Assembly: GCF_029846115.1 (NCBI RefSeq)
Contig: NZ_JARVZZ010000001.1
Coordinates: forward strand, 930,001-994,000
Direction: 5' to 3'
DNA length: 64,000 nucleotides
Source: Serratia marcescens
GTDB lineage: Bacteria > Pseudomonadota > Gammaproteobacteria > Enterobacterales > Enterobacteriaceae
Shown here piece by piece: positions 53,910-61,394 of the stretch. The position numbers and the translations under genes are program-made. Position 1 is the first letter of the stretch; every line of letters begins with the position of its first letter. The notes under the pieces are model-generated. The model saw only the letters and a program-made list of their open reading frames with translations. It had not been told where the DNA came from and did not search any database.

Positions 53910-54572
53910 TTACTGCAGCGGGCTGAGGGTGATCTCGACGCGGCGGTTTTGCGCCTTGCCTTCCGCGGTGCTGTTGGAGGCGATCGGGTTGTCCGGGCCG
54001 GCACCGGTGGTGCGGATACGGTTCGCCGCCACGCCCTGGGTGATCAGCGCGCTGGCTACGCCGTCGGCGCGCTGCTGCGACAGGTTCATGTTGAGCGAGC
54101 GGGAGCCGGTGCTGTCGGTGTAGCCGACAACGTTGACCGCGGTTTTCGGATACTCTTTCAGCACCATGGCGACGCCGGTCAAGGTGTTGGCGCCCGCCGG
54201 TTTCAACGTGGCGCTGCTGCTGTCGAAGGTCACGTTGTTCGGCATGTTCAGCACGATGTTGTCGCCCTGACGGGTGACGCTGACGCCGGTGCCTTTCATC
54301 TTGTCGCGCAGTTTGGCTTCCTGCACGTCCATGTAATAGCCTGCGCCGCCGCCGAGGGCTGCACCGGCCGCTGCGCCGATCAGCGCGCCCTTGCCGCGAT
54401 CTTTCTTGGAAGAGGACAGCACGCCGACACCGGCGCCCAGTGCGGCGCCGAGGCCCGCGCCGATGCCGGATTTGCCGGCTTCGGATTCACCGGTGTAAGG
54501 GTTGGTGGTACAGGCCGACAGCGCGAGCGTGAGGCTCACGGCGCCGGCAATAATTGCAATGCGTTTTTTCAT
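53910..54572 (-). CDS. yiaD: YiaD, OmpA-domain outer-membrane lipoprotein
   Basis: A 220-residue lipoprotein. The signal peptide ends LALSAC, giving lipidated Cys21. A glycine-zipper region (GALIGAAAGAALGGGAGYYM) follows, then an OmpA-like peptidoglycan-binding domain (about residues 105-220; TFDSSSATLKPAG, NMNLSQQRADGVASALI, GKAQNRRVEI). Overproduction of E. coli YiaD suppresses a bamD defect. ATG at 54572 matches E. coli. Confidence 0.94.
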   Translation of the reverse strand: MKKRIAIIAGAVSLTLALSACTTNPYTGESEAGKSGIGAGLGAALGAGVGVLSSSKKDRGKGALIGAAAGAALGGGAGYYMDVQEAKLRDKMKGTGVSVTRQGDNIVLNMPNNVTFDSSSATLKPAGANTLTGVAMVLKEYPKTAVNVVGYTDSTGSRSLNMNLSQQRADGVASALITQGVAANRIRTTGAGPDNPIASNSTAEGKAQNRRVEITLSPLQ

Positions 54573-54791
54573 GTTCTTGTCCTTAATGGCATCAGAATCT
54601 GTACGCGCCGGCCCAAAACGGGGACGCAAAAAAAGTGGGTGACGCAGGGAGCCTGCGTCGCCGCGCTACCTATGACGCGCGCTTTCGCCGGCAGTTCCGG
54701 AGAAAAACGTGACAAATGATGAGCGCGGGAAAAGCTGGGGGAGTTATGCGGCAAAACGCCGGGCGGCGCTATGCAGCGGATTCCGAATTGT

Positions 54792-54821
54792 GCGCATCCG
54801 GGGTGCGGATGCGCCTTTTTT
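54792..54821 (+). terminator. Terminator-like hairpin between yiaC and yiaD
   Basis: GCGCATCC (54792-54799) and GGATGCGC (54807-54814) form a perfect 8-bp stem followed by TTTTTT on the plus strand. The flanking genes are both on the minus strand, where the stem follows the yiaC stop but has no T tract. So it may end yiaC poorly, or end an unseen plus-strand transcript. Confidence 0.5.
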
Positions 54822-54825
54822 AAGC

Positions 54826-55272
54826 CTAATGGGTTGAATTTTCGACTGCCGACCAGTTCATGATCAGCGTATAGGCCTGGGTTTCTTCATTGAACAGGCG
54901 CTGTGTTATCTGAAAGCCGCGCCTGTGGTAAAACGCGCAGGCGCGCAGGTTCTGCTGGTACACCTCCAGGCTGAGCCGGCGGTAGCGCTGCTGCACGTGC
55001 GTCATCAGCGCCTGGGCGACGCCGCGACCGTGAAACGCCCGATCGACAAACAGGGCGCCGATGAACTGCTCATCCAACACGCTGATAAAGCCGACGATCT
55101 CGTCGTCATGCCAGCAGGCCCAGCTTTGTGCGCGCGGCAGGTAGTTTTCCCGCACCAGCGCGGCGCTCTCACGCCAGTACTTTTCCGCCACGAACGGATG
55201 GGCGGCGATGGTGCTGGGCAGCCACAGCGCCATCAGCCGTTCGATATCCTCCGGGCCACAGGGGCGGATCAC
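54826..55272 (-). CDS. yiaC: YiaC, GNAT-family N-acetyltransferase
   Basis: A 148-residue acetyltransferase; the acetyl-CoA loop is VDRAFHGRGVAQALM (Q/RxxGxG/A pattern) and LEVYQQNLRACAFYHRRGF completes the fold. E. coli YiaC acetylates protein lysines. No ATG fits: GTG at 55272 gives VIRPCGPEDIERLMALWLP, which aligns with the E. coli start MIREAQRSEL, and it overlaps the tag stop codon as GTGA. The longer ORF to 55482 is tag sequence in another frame. Confidence 0.87.
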   Translation of the reverse strand: MIRPCGPEDIERLMALWLPSTIAAHPFVAEKYWRESAALVRENYLPRAQSWACWHDDEIVGFISVLDEQFIGALFVDRAFHGRGVAQALMTHVQQRYRRLSLEVYQQNLRACAFYHRRGFQITQRLFNEETQAYTLIMNWSAVENSTH

Positions 55273-55835
55273 CGTGGCTTTGGGTAGCACATACACCCCG
55301 TCAGATGATCGTTCACCAGCCCGCTGGCCTGCATGAAGGCGTAACAAATGGTGGAGCCGATAAACTTGAAGCCGCGCTTCTTCAGCGCTTTGGACATGGC
55401 GTCGGACTGCTCGGTTTTGGCCGGCACCTGGTTCAGCGCCTGCCAGCGGTTGAGCTGCGGTTGGCCGCCGACGAAGTCCCAAATGAAGGTAACGAAATTC
55501 TCACCGGCCGCCTCCATCGCCAGATAGGCTTTGGCGTTGGTGATGATGGCTTCTATCTTGCCGCGGTGGCGGATGATGCCGCTGTCCTGCAGCAGGTTTT
55601 CCACGTCCTGTTCGGTCATGGCGGCGACCCGCTGCGGATCGAAACCGTGGAAAGCGCGGCGGTAGTTCTCGCGCTTTTTCAGAACGGTGATCCAGGAAAG
55701 GCCCGCTTGCTGCCCTTCGAGGCACAGCATTTCAAACAGCTCGCGCGCGTCGGTGGTGGGCGCGCCCCATTCCTTGTCGTGATACTCGAGATACAACGGA
55801 TCGGCCGTCACCCAACCGCAACGTTCGTCTGCCAT
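55269..55835 (-). CDS. tag: Tag, constitutive DNA-3-methyladenine glycosylase I
   Basis: Removes 3-methyladenine from alkylated DNA, 188 residues. Family blocks are RCGWVTADPLYLEYHDKEWG, FEMLCLEGQQAGLSWITVLKKRENYRRAF, and RHRGKIEAIITNAKAYL; the zinc ligands are near the N-terminal Cys and the late His/Cys residues. ATG at 55835 is set by alignment. It is followed by yiaC, as in E. coli. Confidence 0.94.
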   Translation of the reverse strand: MADERCGWVTADPLYLEYHDKEWGAPTTDARELFEMLCLEGQQAGLSWITVLKKRENYRRAFHGFDPQRVAAMTEQDVENLLQDSGIIRHRGKIEAIITNAKAYLAMEAAGENFVTFIWDFVGGQPQLNRWQALNQVPAKTEQSDAMSKALKKRGFKFIGSTICYAFMQASGLVNDHLTGCMCYPKPR

Positions 55836-56031
55836 CCTGACTGTCCTTATGCTGTATTTATGAACAGTAATCATCGCTCGAAGCGCCGAACTTGGCAAGC
55901 CTCTGATTGTTTTGTCATCAGCCCGCTTGACGTGACGAAAAAGCCGACAATAGTTACTACATGGCCGGTGGAAAACCGGCCAACGATAAAAACGACATTG
56001 CCTTCATTTGCAGGCTCTCAGGAGTCGATTC

Positions 56032-58020
56032 ATGCCTCTAAAAATAACGTGCATGCCCCGCCCGGCGGCGCTTGCAGTGGCGTTGCTTTGCAGTGTGACC
56101 CTTCCGGCTCAGGCGTACGATCAACTCTACGTCTTTGGCGACAGCCTGAGCGATACCGGCAACAACGGCCGGTTCACCTATGACGGCAGCCAGCACCTGC
56201 TGTACGACGAAGCGTTGGCGCAACGCATCGGGGCGGCGCTGGTGGCTTCGGACAACGGCGGTGAGAACTATGCCGCCGGCGGCGCCGTGGCGGTGCCGGG
56301 CCTGAACCCGGCCGACAACACCCAGGACCAGGTGCAGAGTTACCTGAACCGGGTCAACGGCCAGGCCGACGGCGACGGTTTGTATATTCATTGGATCGGC
56401 GGCAACGATCTGGCGGCGGCGGCACTGAATGCCGCTACCGCGCCCGGCGTGGCCTATAACAGCGCCGCCGCGGCTGCCGCGCAGGTGCATTCGCTGCTGA
56501 ACGCCGGCGCCGGCACGGTGATCGTGCCGACGGTACCGAATATCGGTTCCACGCCGCAGCTGATGGAATTGATCATTCAACAGGCGCTGTCACCGGTGCA
56601 GGGGGCGGCGATTCAGGCGGCGTATGCCACGCTTAATTCGGTGGCGACACCGGACAACGCTTCACGCACGCAGGCGATCCATGCGGCATTGGCCGCTGCG
56701 GCGAAGCAGGGCAGCGCCATTCCTCAGGTGCAGCAGGCGATCGCCACGCAGCTTATCGCGGCGTATGACAGCCTGAGCGCGCAGGCCGCCCAGTTGACCG
56801 ATTTCTATAATCAAAGTGAAGACCGTTTGTTGGCGCAGGGCGGCGGTAATATCGTGCGGGTGGACGTCAACAAGCTGTTCGCCGAAGCGATCGCCAATCC
56901 GGCGCAGTTCGGCTTCGCCAACACCGCCGGCATGGCTTGCCCGCCGGGCATTTCCTCGGCGGTCTGCCGCTCCGATATGCCCGGCTTCGACGCCAGCCAG
57001 TCCTATCTGTTCTCCGATCACTTCCACCCGAGCCCGCAGGCGCACCTGCTGATTGCGGATTATATCCAGGCGGTGTTGGATGGCCCGGCGCAGGTGGTGG
57101 CGCTGAATCAGGCGACGGCGGCGATGGCGCGCGACAGCCGCGCCACGCTCGACAGCCGCTTCCAGCAGCTGCGCCACGGCGACAACCCGCAGGGCTCGCT
57201 GGGCGTGTTCGGCGGTTATGCCGGCCAGCACTACGACTATGCCGATAACCGGGCAGCGGGGGACGGCAACGCCACTACCCACAACCTGACCGTCGGCGTG
57301 GACTATCAGTTGACCGACGGCTGGCTGATCGGCGCGTTGATCGCCGGTTCCAACGACGATCAGCATCCTTCCAGCCGCTTTGATTACAAGGCGCGCGGGC
57401 TGCTGCTGTCGGCTTTCAGTTCACTGGCGCTATTCGAGCATGGCTGGGTTAACGCCGATCTACACTATGCGACGATGGATTATGACGACATCCGCCGCAG
57501 CATGCGGCTGGGGCCGCTGACGCGCACCGAAACCGGTTCGACCACCGGCAAGCAGTGGGGCGCACGCGTGACCGCCGGCTATGACTTCCCGATCGCTTCT
57601 TACCTGACTACCGGGCCGGTGGCGCAGTTCGCCTGGGATTACAGCCGCGTTTCCGGCTACAGCGAAGACGGCGATGACAGCACCGCCATGCGCTTCAACG
57701 ATCAAACCTACCACTCGCAGATCGGCGCGTTGGGCTGGCGGCTGGATACGCAATTCGGCGTGTTTAACCCTTATGCGGAAGTGAGTTATCAGCACCAGTT
57801 CGGCGACGACGTCTACCGCGCCGGTGGCGGCCTGAAATCGACGCAAACCTCGTTCACCCGCGACAGTGCGGGCCAGGACAAAAACTGGGTGGATGTCACG
57901 CTGGGGGCCAACATGCCGTTGACGGACAGGGTATCGGCCTTCGCCACCGTCTCGCAAACCGGCGGGCTGAGCAGCGGCGAGCAGTTTATGTATAACGTCG
58001 GCGTCAGCGCGCGTTTTTGA
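56032..58020 (+). CDS. GDSL esterase/lipase autotransporter (EstA-like)
   Basis: A 662-residue cell-surface esterase. The signal peptide is MPLKITCMPRPAALAVALL... with cleavage after AQA. The GDSL passenger (about residues 29-365) has block I FGDSLSDTGNNG with the nucleophile Ser, block III GGNDL, and block V SDHFHPSPQAH with the catalytic Asp-His. A beta-barrel autotransporter domain (about 395-662) ends in Phe (SARF). It resembles Pseudomonas EstA and Photorhabdus Lip-1. ATG at 56032 has CAGGAG upstream; the earlier in-frame start lacks one. Confidence 0.92.
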   Translation: MPLKITCMPRPAALAVALLCSVTLPAQAYDQLYVFGDSLSDTGNNGRFTYDGSQHLLYDEALAQRIGAALVASDNGGENYAAGGAVAVPGLNPADNTQDQVQSYLNRVNGQADGDGLYIHWIGGNDLAAAALNAATAPGVAYNSAAAAAAQVHSLLNAGAGTVIVPTVPNIGSTPQLMELIIQQALSPVQGAAIQAAYATLNSVATPDNASRTQAIHAALAAAAKQGSAIPQVQQAIATQLIAAYDSLSAQAAQLTDFYNQSEDRLLAQGGGNIVRVDVNKLFAEAIANPAQFGFANTAGMACPPGISSAVCRSDMPGFDASQSYLFSDHFHPSPQAHLLIADYIQAVLDGPAQVVALNQATAAMARDSRATLDSRFQQLRHGDNPQGSLGVFGGYAGQHYDYADNRAAGDGNATTHNLTVGVDYQLTDGWLIGALIAGSNDDQHPSSRFDYKARGLLLSAFSSLALFEHGWVNADLHYATMDYDDIRRSMRLGPLTRTETGSTTGKQWGARVTAGYDFPIASYLTTGPVAQFAWDYSRVSGYSEDGDDSTAMRFNDQTYHSQIGALGWRLDTQFGVFNPYAEVSYQHQFGDDVYRAGGGLKSTQTSFTRDSAGQDKNWVDVTLGANMPLTDRVSAFATVSQTGGLSSGEQFMYNVGVSARF

Positions 58021-58082
58021 ACGACTCGGACAGAGAATGGGGCTAATGGAAGGCGGGGTGGCAAGGCGGTGCCTGTGAGTGA

Positions 58083-58102
58083 GACTGTACTTTAGTACAA
58101 CT
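58083..58102. promoter_or_regulatory. lux-box-like palindrome between the esterase gene and luxR
   Basis: GACTGTACTTTAGTACAACT contains perfect arms TGTACT and AGTACA around TT (58086-58099). It resembles the EsaR box of Pantoea (GCCTGTACTATAGTGCAGGT, from memory). A TATCAT hexamer at 58102-58107 could be a -10 element, which would put the box in the promoter spacer. It is 63 bases after the esterase stop and about 510 bases before the luxR start. Confidence 0.65.
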
Positions 58103-58123
58103 ATCATTTGTCGCTAAAAGCTC

Positions 58124-58146
58124 TTATCGTTGTTGCATAACGATAA
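58124..58146. repeat. Inverted repeat downstream of the lux box
   Basis: TTATCGTT (58124-58131) and AACGATAA (58139-58146) are perfect arms around GTTGCAT. If a transcript starts at the lux box this would be its first stem-loop. Confidence 0.55.
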
Positions 58147-58159
58147 ATTATAGCGCCAC

Positions 58160-58188
58160 AAAAAAAAACTGATCCTATAAAGGATCAG
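58160..58188 (-). terminator. Minus-strand intrinsic terminator upstream of luxR
   Basis: CTGATCCT (58169-58176) and AGGATCAG (58181-58188) form a perfect 8-bp stem around ATAA; on the minus strand it is followed by nine T residues (A tract 58160-58168). It faces transcripts coming from the right. The only minus-strand gene there is luxI, whose transcript would first have to cross all of luxR. Confidence 0.75.
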
Positions 58189-58612
58189 GTAGCCACTTGG
58201 CCAACACCAGGGAAAATTTTGGTTATTATTGTATATCCAAATCTCCACTGTCAATGGCTTTCTCCCTTCATCCTTGGATGAGGGGCGTTTTCGCCTGCCT
58301 GCCTTATCCCCCCATCCTCAACTCGACAGAGCACTTTTTGTCAGATTCATGTCATGATGCGGAGTTGTTATGGCTTTGTTTTGTTTATGTTTATTCGCTG
58401 TACCATGCCTTCTATCGGCCCTTCTTCAGTGAAGCGCTTATTTTACGATTAAATTAATTTCCCCTCCGAAATTATTTAAATTTACTCTTTAAGGCGTATG
58501 GCCATTATTAACGCTTCCTATTATGCCTGCCAGATTAATTTACTTGGCAGCGCAACCGGGTTATACTCTTCTCCGTTTTATAGTATTGTTATTTCTTGAA
58601 GAGGATGGGTGA
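58189..58612. other. AT-rich leader region before luxR
   Basis: 424 bases with no convincing ORF (an 86-residue reading frame at 58197 has no ribosome-binding site and no recognisable content). CCCTTCATCC and GGATGAGGGG (58264-58285) form an inverted repeat followed by TTTT, a possible weak plus-strand terminator. TTACTT (58540-58545) and TATACT (58562-58567), 16 bp apart, are a candidate luxR promoter. Confidence 0.5.
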
Positions 58613-59359
58613 GTGTCTAACTTTTTTTTCAATAATGAAACCATTAATGCCTCTATAAAAGAAGAGTTAGAACGTGGTCTGAGTAAATACAATAATATAA
58701 AATATGCCTATGCTATAATGAATAAAAGAAATCCGGCTAGTTTCTCAATCATTTCCAATAGAACGGAGTGGTTTGAGTTTTATATTAAGAATAACTATCA
58801 GTTTATTGATCCTGTTTTGATTACCGCCTCACATAGAATTACTCCGTTTACCTGGGATAAAGATTTGGAAATAGGCGCAGGATTAAAGTTGCCAAAGATT
58901 TTTGATATGGCTAAGAACTACAATATTATTAATGGATATACTTTTGTCTTGCACGATCATCATCATAATCTGGTGGTGTTATCCATTATGCTAGATAAGC
59001 ATTGCGATGCAGATGTTGAACAGCAGATTGACAATAATAAGGCCGAAATTCAAATGCTGCTGATCACCATGCACGGAAAAATGACGACGCTCTACCAGGA
59101 AATGAGCACGCCTGCTGACTTTGAAAAGATGAATCAGCGGGAGTTTTTCTCCAAGCGTGAAAATGAGATTATTTACTGGGCGAGCTTAGGTAAGTCCTAC
59201 CAAGAAATTGCGCTTATCCTGGGAATAAAACTCACCACTGTAAAATATCACATTGGCAACGCCGTCAAAAAGCTTGGCGTCACCAATGCCAAACATGCCA
59301 TCAGGTTAGGTGTGGAGCTGCAACTCATCCGGCCGCTTCTCGCTGACACGGAAGGATAA
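58613..59359 (+). CDS. LuxR-family acyl-homoserine-lactone-responsive regulator (EsaR/SwrR/SpnR type)
   Basis: A 248-residue regulator. The autoinducer-binding domain (about residues 18-160) keeps Trp and Tyr in EWFEFYIKNNYQFIDPV, the Asp-Pro pair, Trp in PFTWDKD, and the conserved Gly in NGYTFVLHDHH. The GerE-type helix-turn-helix is FSKRENEIIYWASLGKSYQEIALILGIKLTTVKYHIGNAVKKLG. The start is GTG at 58613 with GAAGAGGA upstream; a nearby ATG is out of frame. GC content is far below the neighbours. It converges on luxI, with a 54-base overlap. Confidence 0.93.
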   Translation: MSNFFFNNETINASIKEELERGLSKYNNIKYAYAIMNKRNPASFSIISNRTEWFEFYIKNNYQFIDPVLITASHRITPFTWDKDLEIGAGLKLPKIFDMAKNYNIINGYTFVLHDHHHNLVVLSIMLDKHCDADVEQQIDNNKAEIQMLLITMHGKMTTLYQEMSTPADFEKMNQREFFSKRENEIIYWASLGKSYQEIALILGIKLTTVKYHIGNAVKKLGVTNAKHAIRLGVELQLIRPLLADTEG

Positions 59360-59980
59360 TGGCCATGAATCCAAAGGGTTATCCCATTTTGTGGCGTGTT
59401 GATTGATGCGTGCTAGCAATCTGTTTCGGTTGGCATCGTCTATCGGCATGTAGATCAGGTAAATATTTTTATTCTTTTCGGAACATCCGGTTTTTACCAC
59501 CGAGATATGCCAACCGGAACGTTGGAAAATGATGCGCATCGGGTGACTGATAATGGCGTAAATGCCTTCGTAGCCGCAGTTTCTTGCATAATTTATCATC
59601 GACAGAAAAAGCATGGCGCTAATCGGCGCTTGATGGAGTTGAAGTGCTTGAATGCGCGCCTTATCTATAAATAATCTGCTGGCTTCAACGTAATTTCCAT
59701 CGGGGAGCTTTATATCGTTAAAATAAGTGTCGAACACGCCATCGCTGATCATGTTTGGGTATTTCGTTTCAATAAATCGCAAACTGCAAATGACGTGATT
59801 TTGGTAGGTGCCGAAAATATAGGTGGCGTGACGATTATCGTATTCGTCAAACTCCATGTTATTTTCACAATTAACGAGCCAGTCTAAACGGTCTTTAAAC
59901 GTTTTTTTTCTTAAAGAGAACAGTTCTTTCGATCTGTTATCTGGCAGCAAATTATAGTCTACGTCAAAGAGCTCTATCAT
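59306..59980 (-). CDS. LuxI-family acyl-homoserine lactone synthase (SwrI/SpnI type)
   Basis: A 224-residue enzyme that makes an N-acyl-homoserine lactone from S-adenosylmethionine and acyl-ACP. Conserved residues are in SLRKKTFKDRLDW (Arg, Phe, Trp), EFDEYD (two Asp), CSLRFIETKYPNMI (Arg) and VEASRLFIDKARI (Glu, Arg). Close relatives in Serratia make short-chain (C4/C6) signals; the chain length here is inference. ATG at 59980 (MIELFDVDYNLLP) is chosen as the family start; a TTG two codons upstream is possible. Confidence 0.94.
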   Translation of the reverse strand: MIELFDVDYNLLPDNRSKELFSLRKKTFKDRLDWLVNCENNMEFDEYDNRHATYIFGTYQNHVICSLRFIETKYPNMISDGVFDTYFNDIKLPDGNYVEASRLFIDKARIQALQLHQAPISAMLFLSMINYARNCGYEGIYAIISHPMRIIFQRSGWHISVVKTGCSEKNKNIYLIYMPIDDANRNRLLARINQHATKWDNPLDSWPLSFRVSEKRPDELQLHT

Positions 59981-60467
59981 TTTCAATCTTTTTCCTAAGC
60001 GACTTAAATGGTTTTTTAGCTGCGGCTGTCATTTGTTCTCATTATACTACCAGAGTCACTATGGCAAGTAAATTTCAGCCGGTGCGGCATCGGCGAAAAC
60101 AAAGTAAATATATAACACTGAATTATGTTTTTTTTCATTCCATTCACTTATTTGAATGTTTTTCAACACGTCTGTTGTATGGCGAAGAGGCGTTAAGCTG
60201 CCGGTAGTTAAAGCATGCAGGGTATGAAGCGGCATCTCTCTCAAGCAAGCCGATACCCGAGTCTGCCTCGCCCTCTGAGGACGGTGGCGGCGGTGCCGGG
60301 GATTTACCGCACTGATGTCGCTGGCGGTTTCCGTGGCTGAAGGGTGAAAATTCAGCGCTTCTCGCCCCGATTCGCACTTGTTGCCGGATTCTGGCTGTAT
60401 ATCTTACGGTCAAAGGGTATACTGGCGCATTCCATCTAAATCCACTTGTATCGCGTGCGAATTCAAC
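59981..60467. other. luxI-glyQ divergent intergenic region
   Basis: 487 bases. The luxI side is AT-rich, and the composition rises from about 60240 towards glyQ. No lux box was found here. A TATACT at 60416-60421, about 46 bases before glyQ, may be its -10 element, but no good -35 partner is visible. Short reading frames on either strand show no family features. Confidence 0.5.
60041..60046 (-). promoter_or_regulatory. Candidate -10 element of the luxI promoter
   Basis: Minus strand TATAAT, preceded by GTAG and located about 60 bases before the luxI ATG. The best -35 candidate (TTGCCA) is at a short 15-bp spacing. No lux box overlaps it. Confidence 0.45.
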
Positions 60468-61385
60468 ATGCAAAAGTTTGATACCAAGACCTTCCAGGGC
60501 CTGATCCTGACACTGCAGGATTATTGGGCGCGCCAGGGCTGCACCATCGTTCAACCATTGGACATGGAAGTCGGCGCGGGAACCTCACACCCGATGACGT
60601 GCCTGCGCGCACTGGGGCCGGAGCCGATGGCTACCGCCTATGTGCAGCCATCCCGTCGCCCGACCGACGGCCGCTACGGTGAAAACCCGAACCGTCTGCA
60701 GCACTACTACCAGTTCCAGGTGGTGATTAAGCCATCGCCGGACAATATTCAAGAACTCTACCTGGGCTCGTTGAAAGAGCTGGGTCTGGATCCGACCATC
60801 CACGACATTCGCTTCGTGGAAGACAACTGGGAAAACCCGACGCTCGGCGCCTGGGGCCTGGGTTGGGAAGTGTGGCTGAACGGCATGGAAGTGACGCAGT
60901 TCACCTACTTCCAGCAGGTCGGCGGCCTGGAGTGCAAGCCGGTAACCGGTGAGATCACCTACGGTCTGGAGCGTCTGGCGATGTACATCCAGGGCGTGGA
61001 CAGCGTATATGATCTGGTGTGGAGCAACGGCCCGCTGGGCGTTACCACCTACGGCGACGTGTTCCACCAGAACGAAGTGGAGCAGTCCACCTACAACTTC
61101 GAATACGCCGACGTCGACTTCCTGTTCTCCTGCTTCGAGCAGTACGAGAAAGAAGCCCAATCGCTGCTGGCGCTGGAAAAACCGCTGCCGCTGCCGGCTT
61201 ACGAACGCATCCTGAAGGCGGGCCATACCTTCAACCTGCTGGATGCGCGCAAGGCGATTTCGGTGACCGAGCGTCAACGCTACATTCTGCGCATCCGCAC
61301 GCTGACCAAAGCCGTTGCCGAGGCCTACTACGCTTCCCGCGAAGCGCTGGGCTTCCCGATGTGCAACAAGAAGAACGAGAACTAA
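60468..61385 (+). CDS. glyQ: GlyQ, glycyl-tRNA synthetase alpha subunit
   Basis: Catalytic subunit of the alpha2beta2 glycyl-tRNA synthetase, 305 residues (E. coli 303). It has class II active-site blocks: [44 protein letters not shown] and [24 protein letters not shown] at 60468 ([20 protein letters not shown]) is set by alignment. It lies nine bases before glyS. Confidence 0.97.
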   Translation: MQKFDTKTFQGLILTLQDYWARQGCTIVQPLDMEVGAGTSHPMTCLRALGPEPMATAYVQPSRRPTDGRYGENPNRLQHYYQFQVVIKPSPDNIQELYLGSLKELGLDPTIHDIRFVEDNWENPTLGAWGLGWEVWLNGMEVTQFTYFQQVGGLECKPVTGEITYGLERLAMYIQGVDSVYDLVWSNGPLGVTTYGDVFHQNEVEQSTYNFEYADVDFLFSCFEQYEKEAQSLLALEKPLPLPAYERILKAGHTFNLLDARKAISVTERQRYILRIRTLTKAVAEAYYASREALGFPMCNKKNEN

Positions 61386-61394
61386 GAGGCAGCC

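Noticed and set aside
58197..58457. 86-residue frame between the esterase gene and luxR
   Set aside because: No ribosome-binding site and no recognisable domain; it lies across stem-loop sequence and is more likely non-coding.
58083..60240. Transposon carrying luxR-luxI
   Set aside because: No transposase, terminal inverted repeats or target-site duplication could be found by eye. Only the base composition suggests transfer.
60059..60554. Short minus-strand frames between luxI and glyQ
   Set aside because: They extend into the glyQ start region in antisense and lack start signals or similarity.
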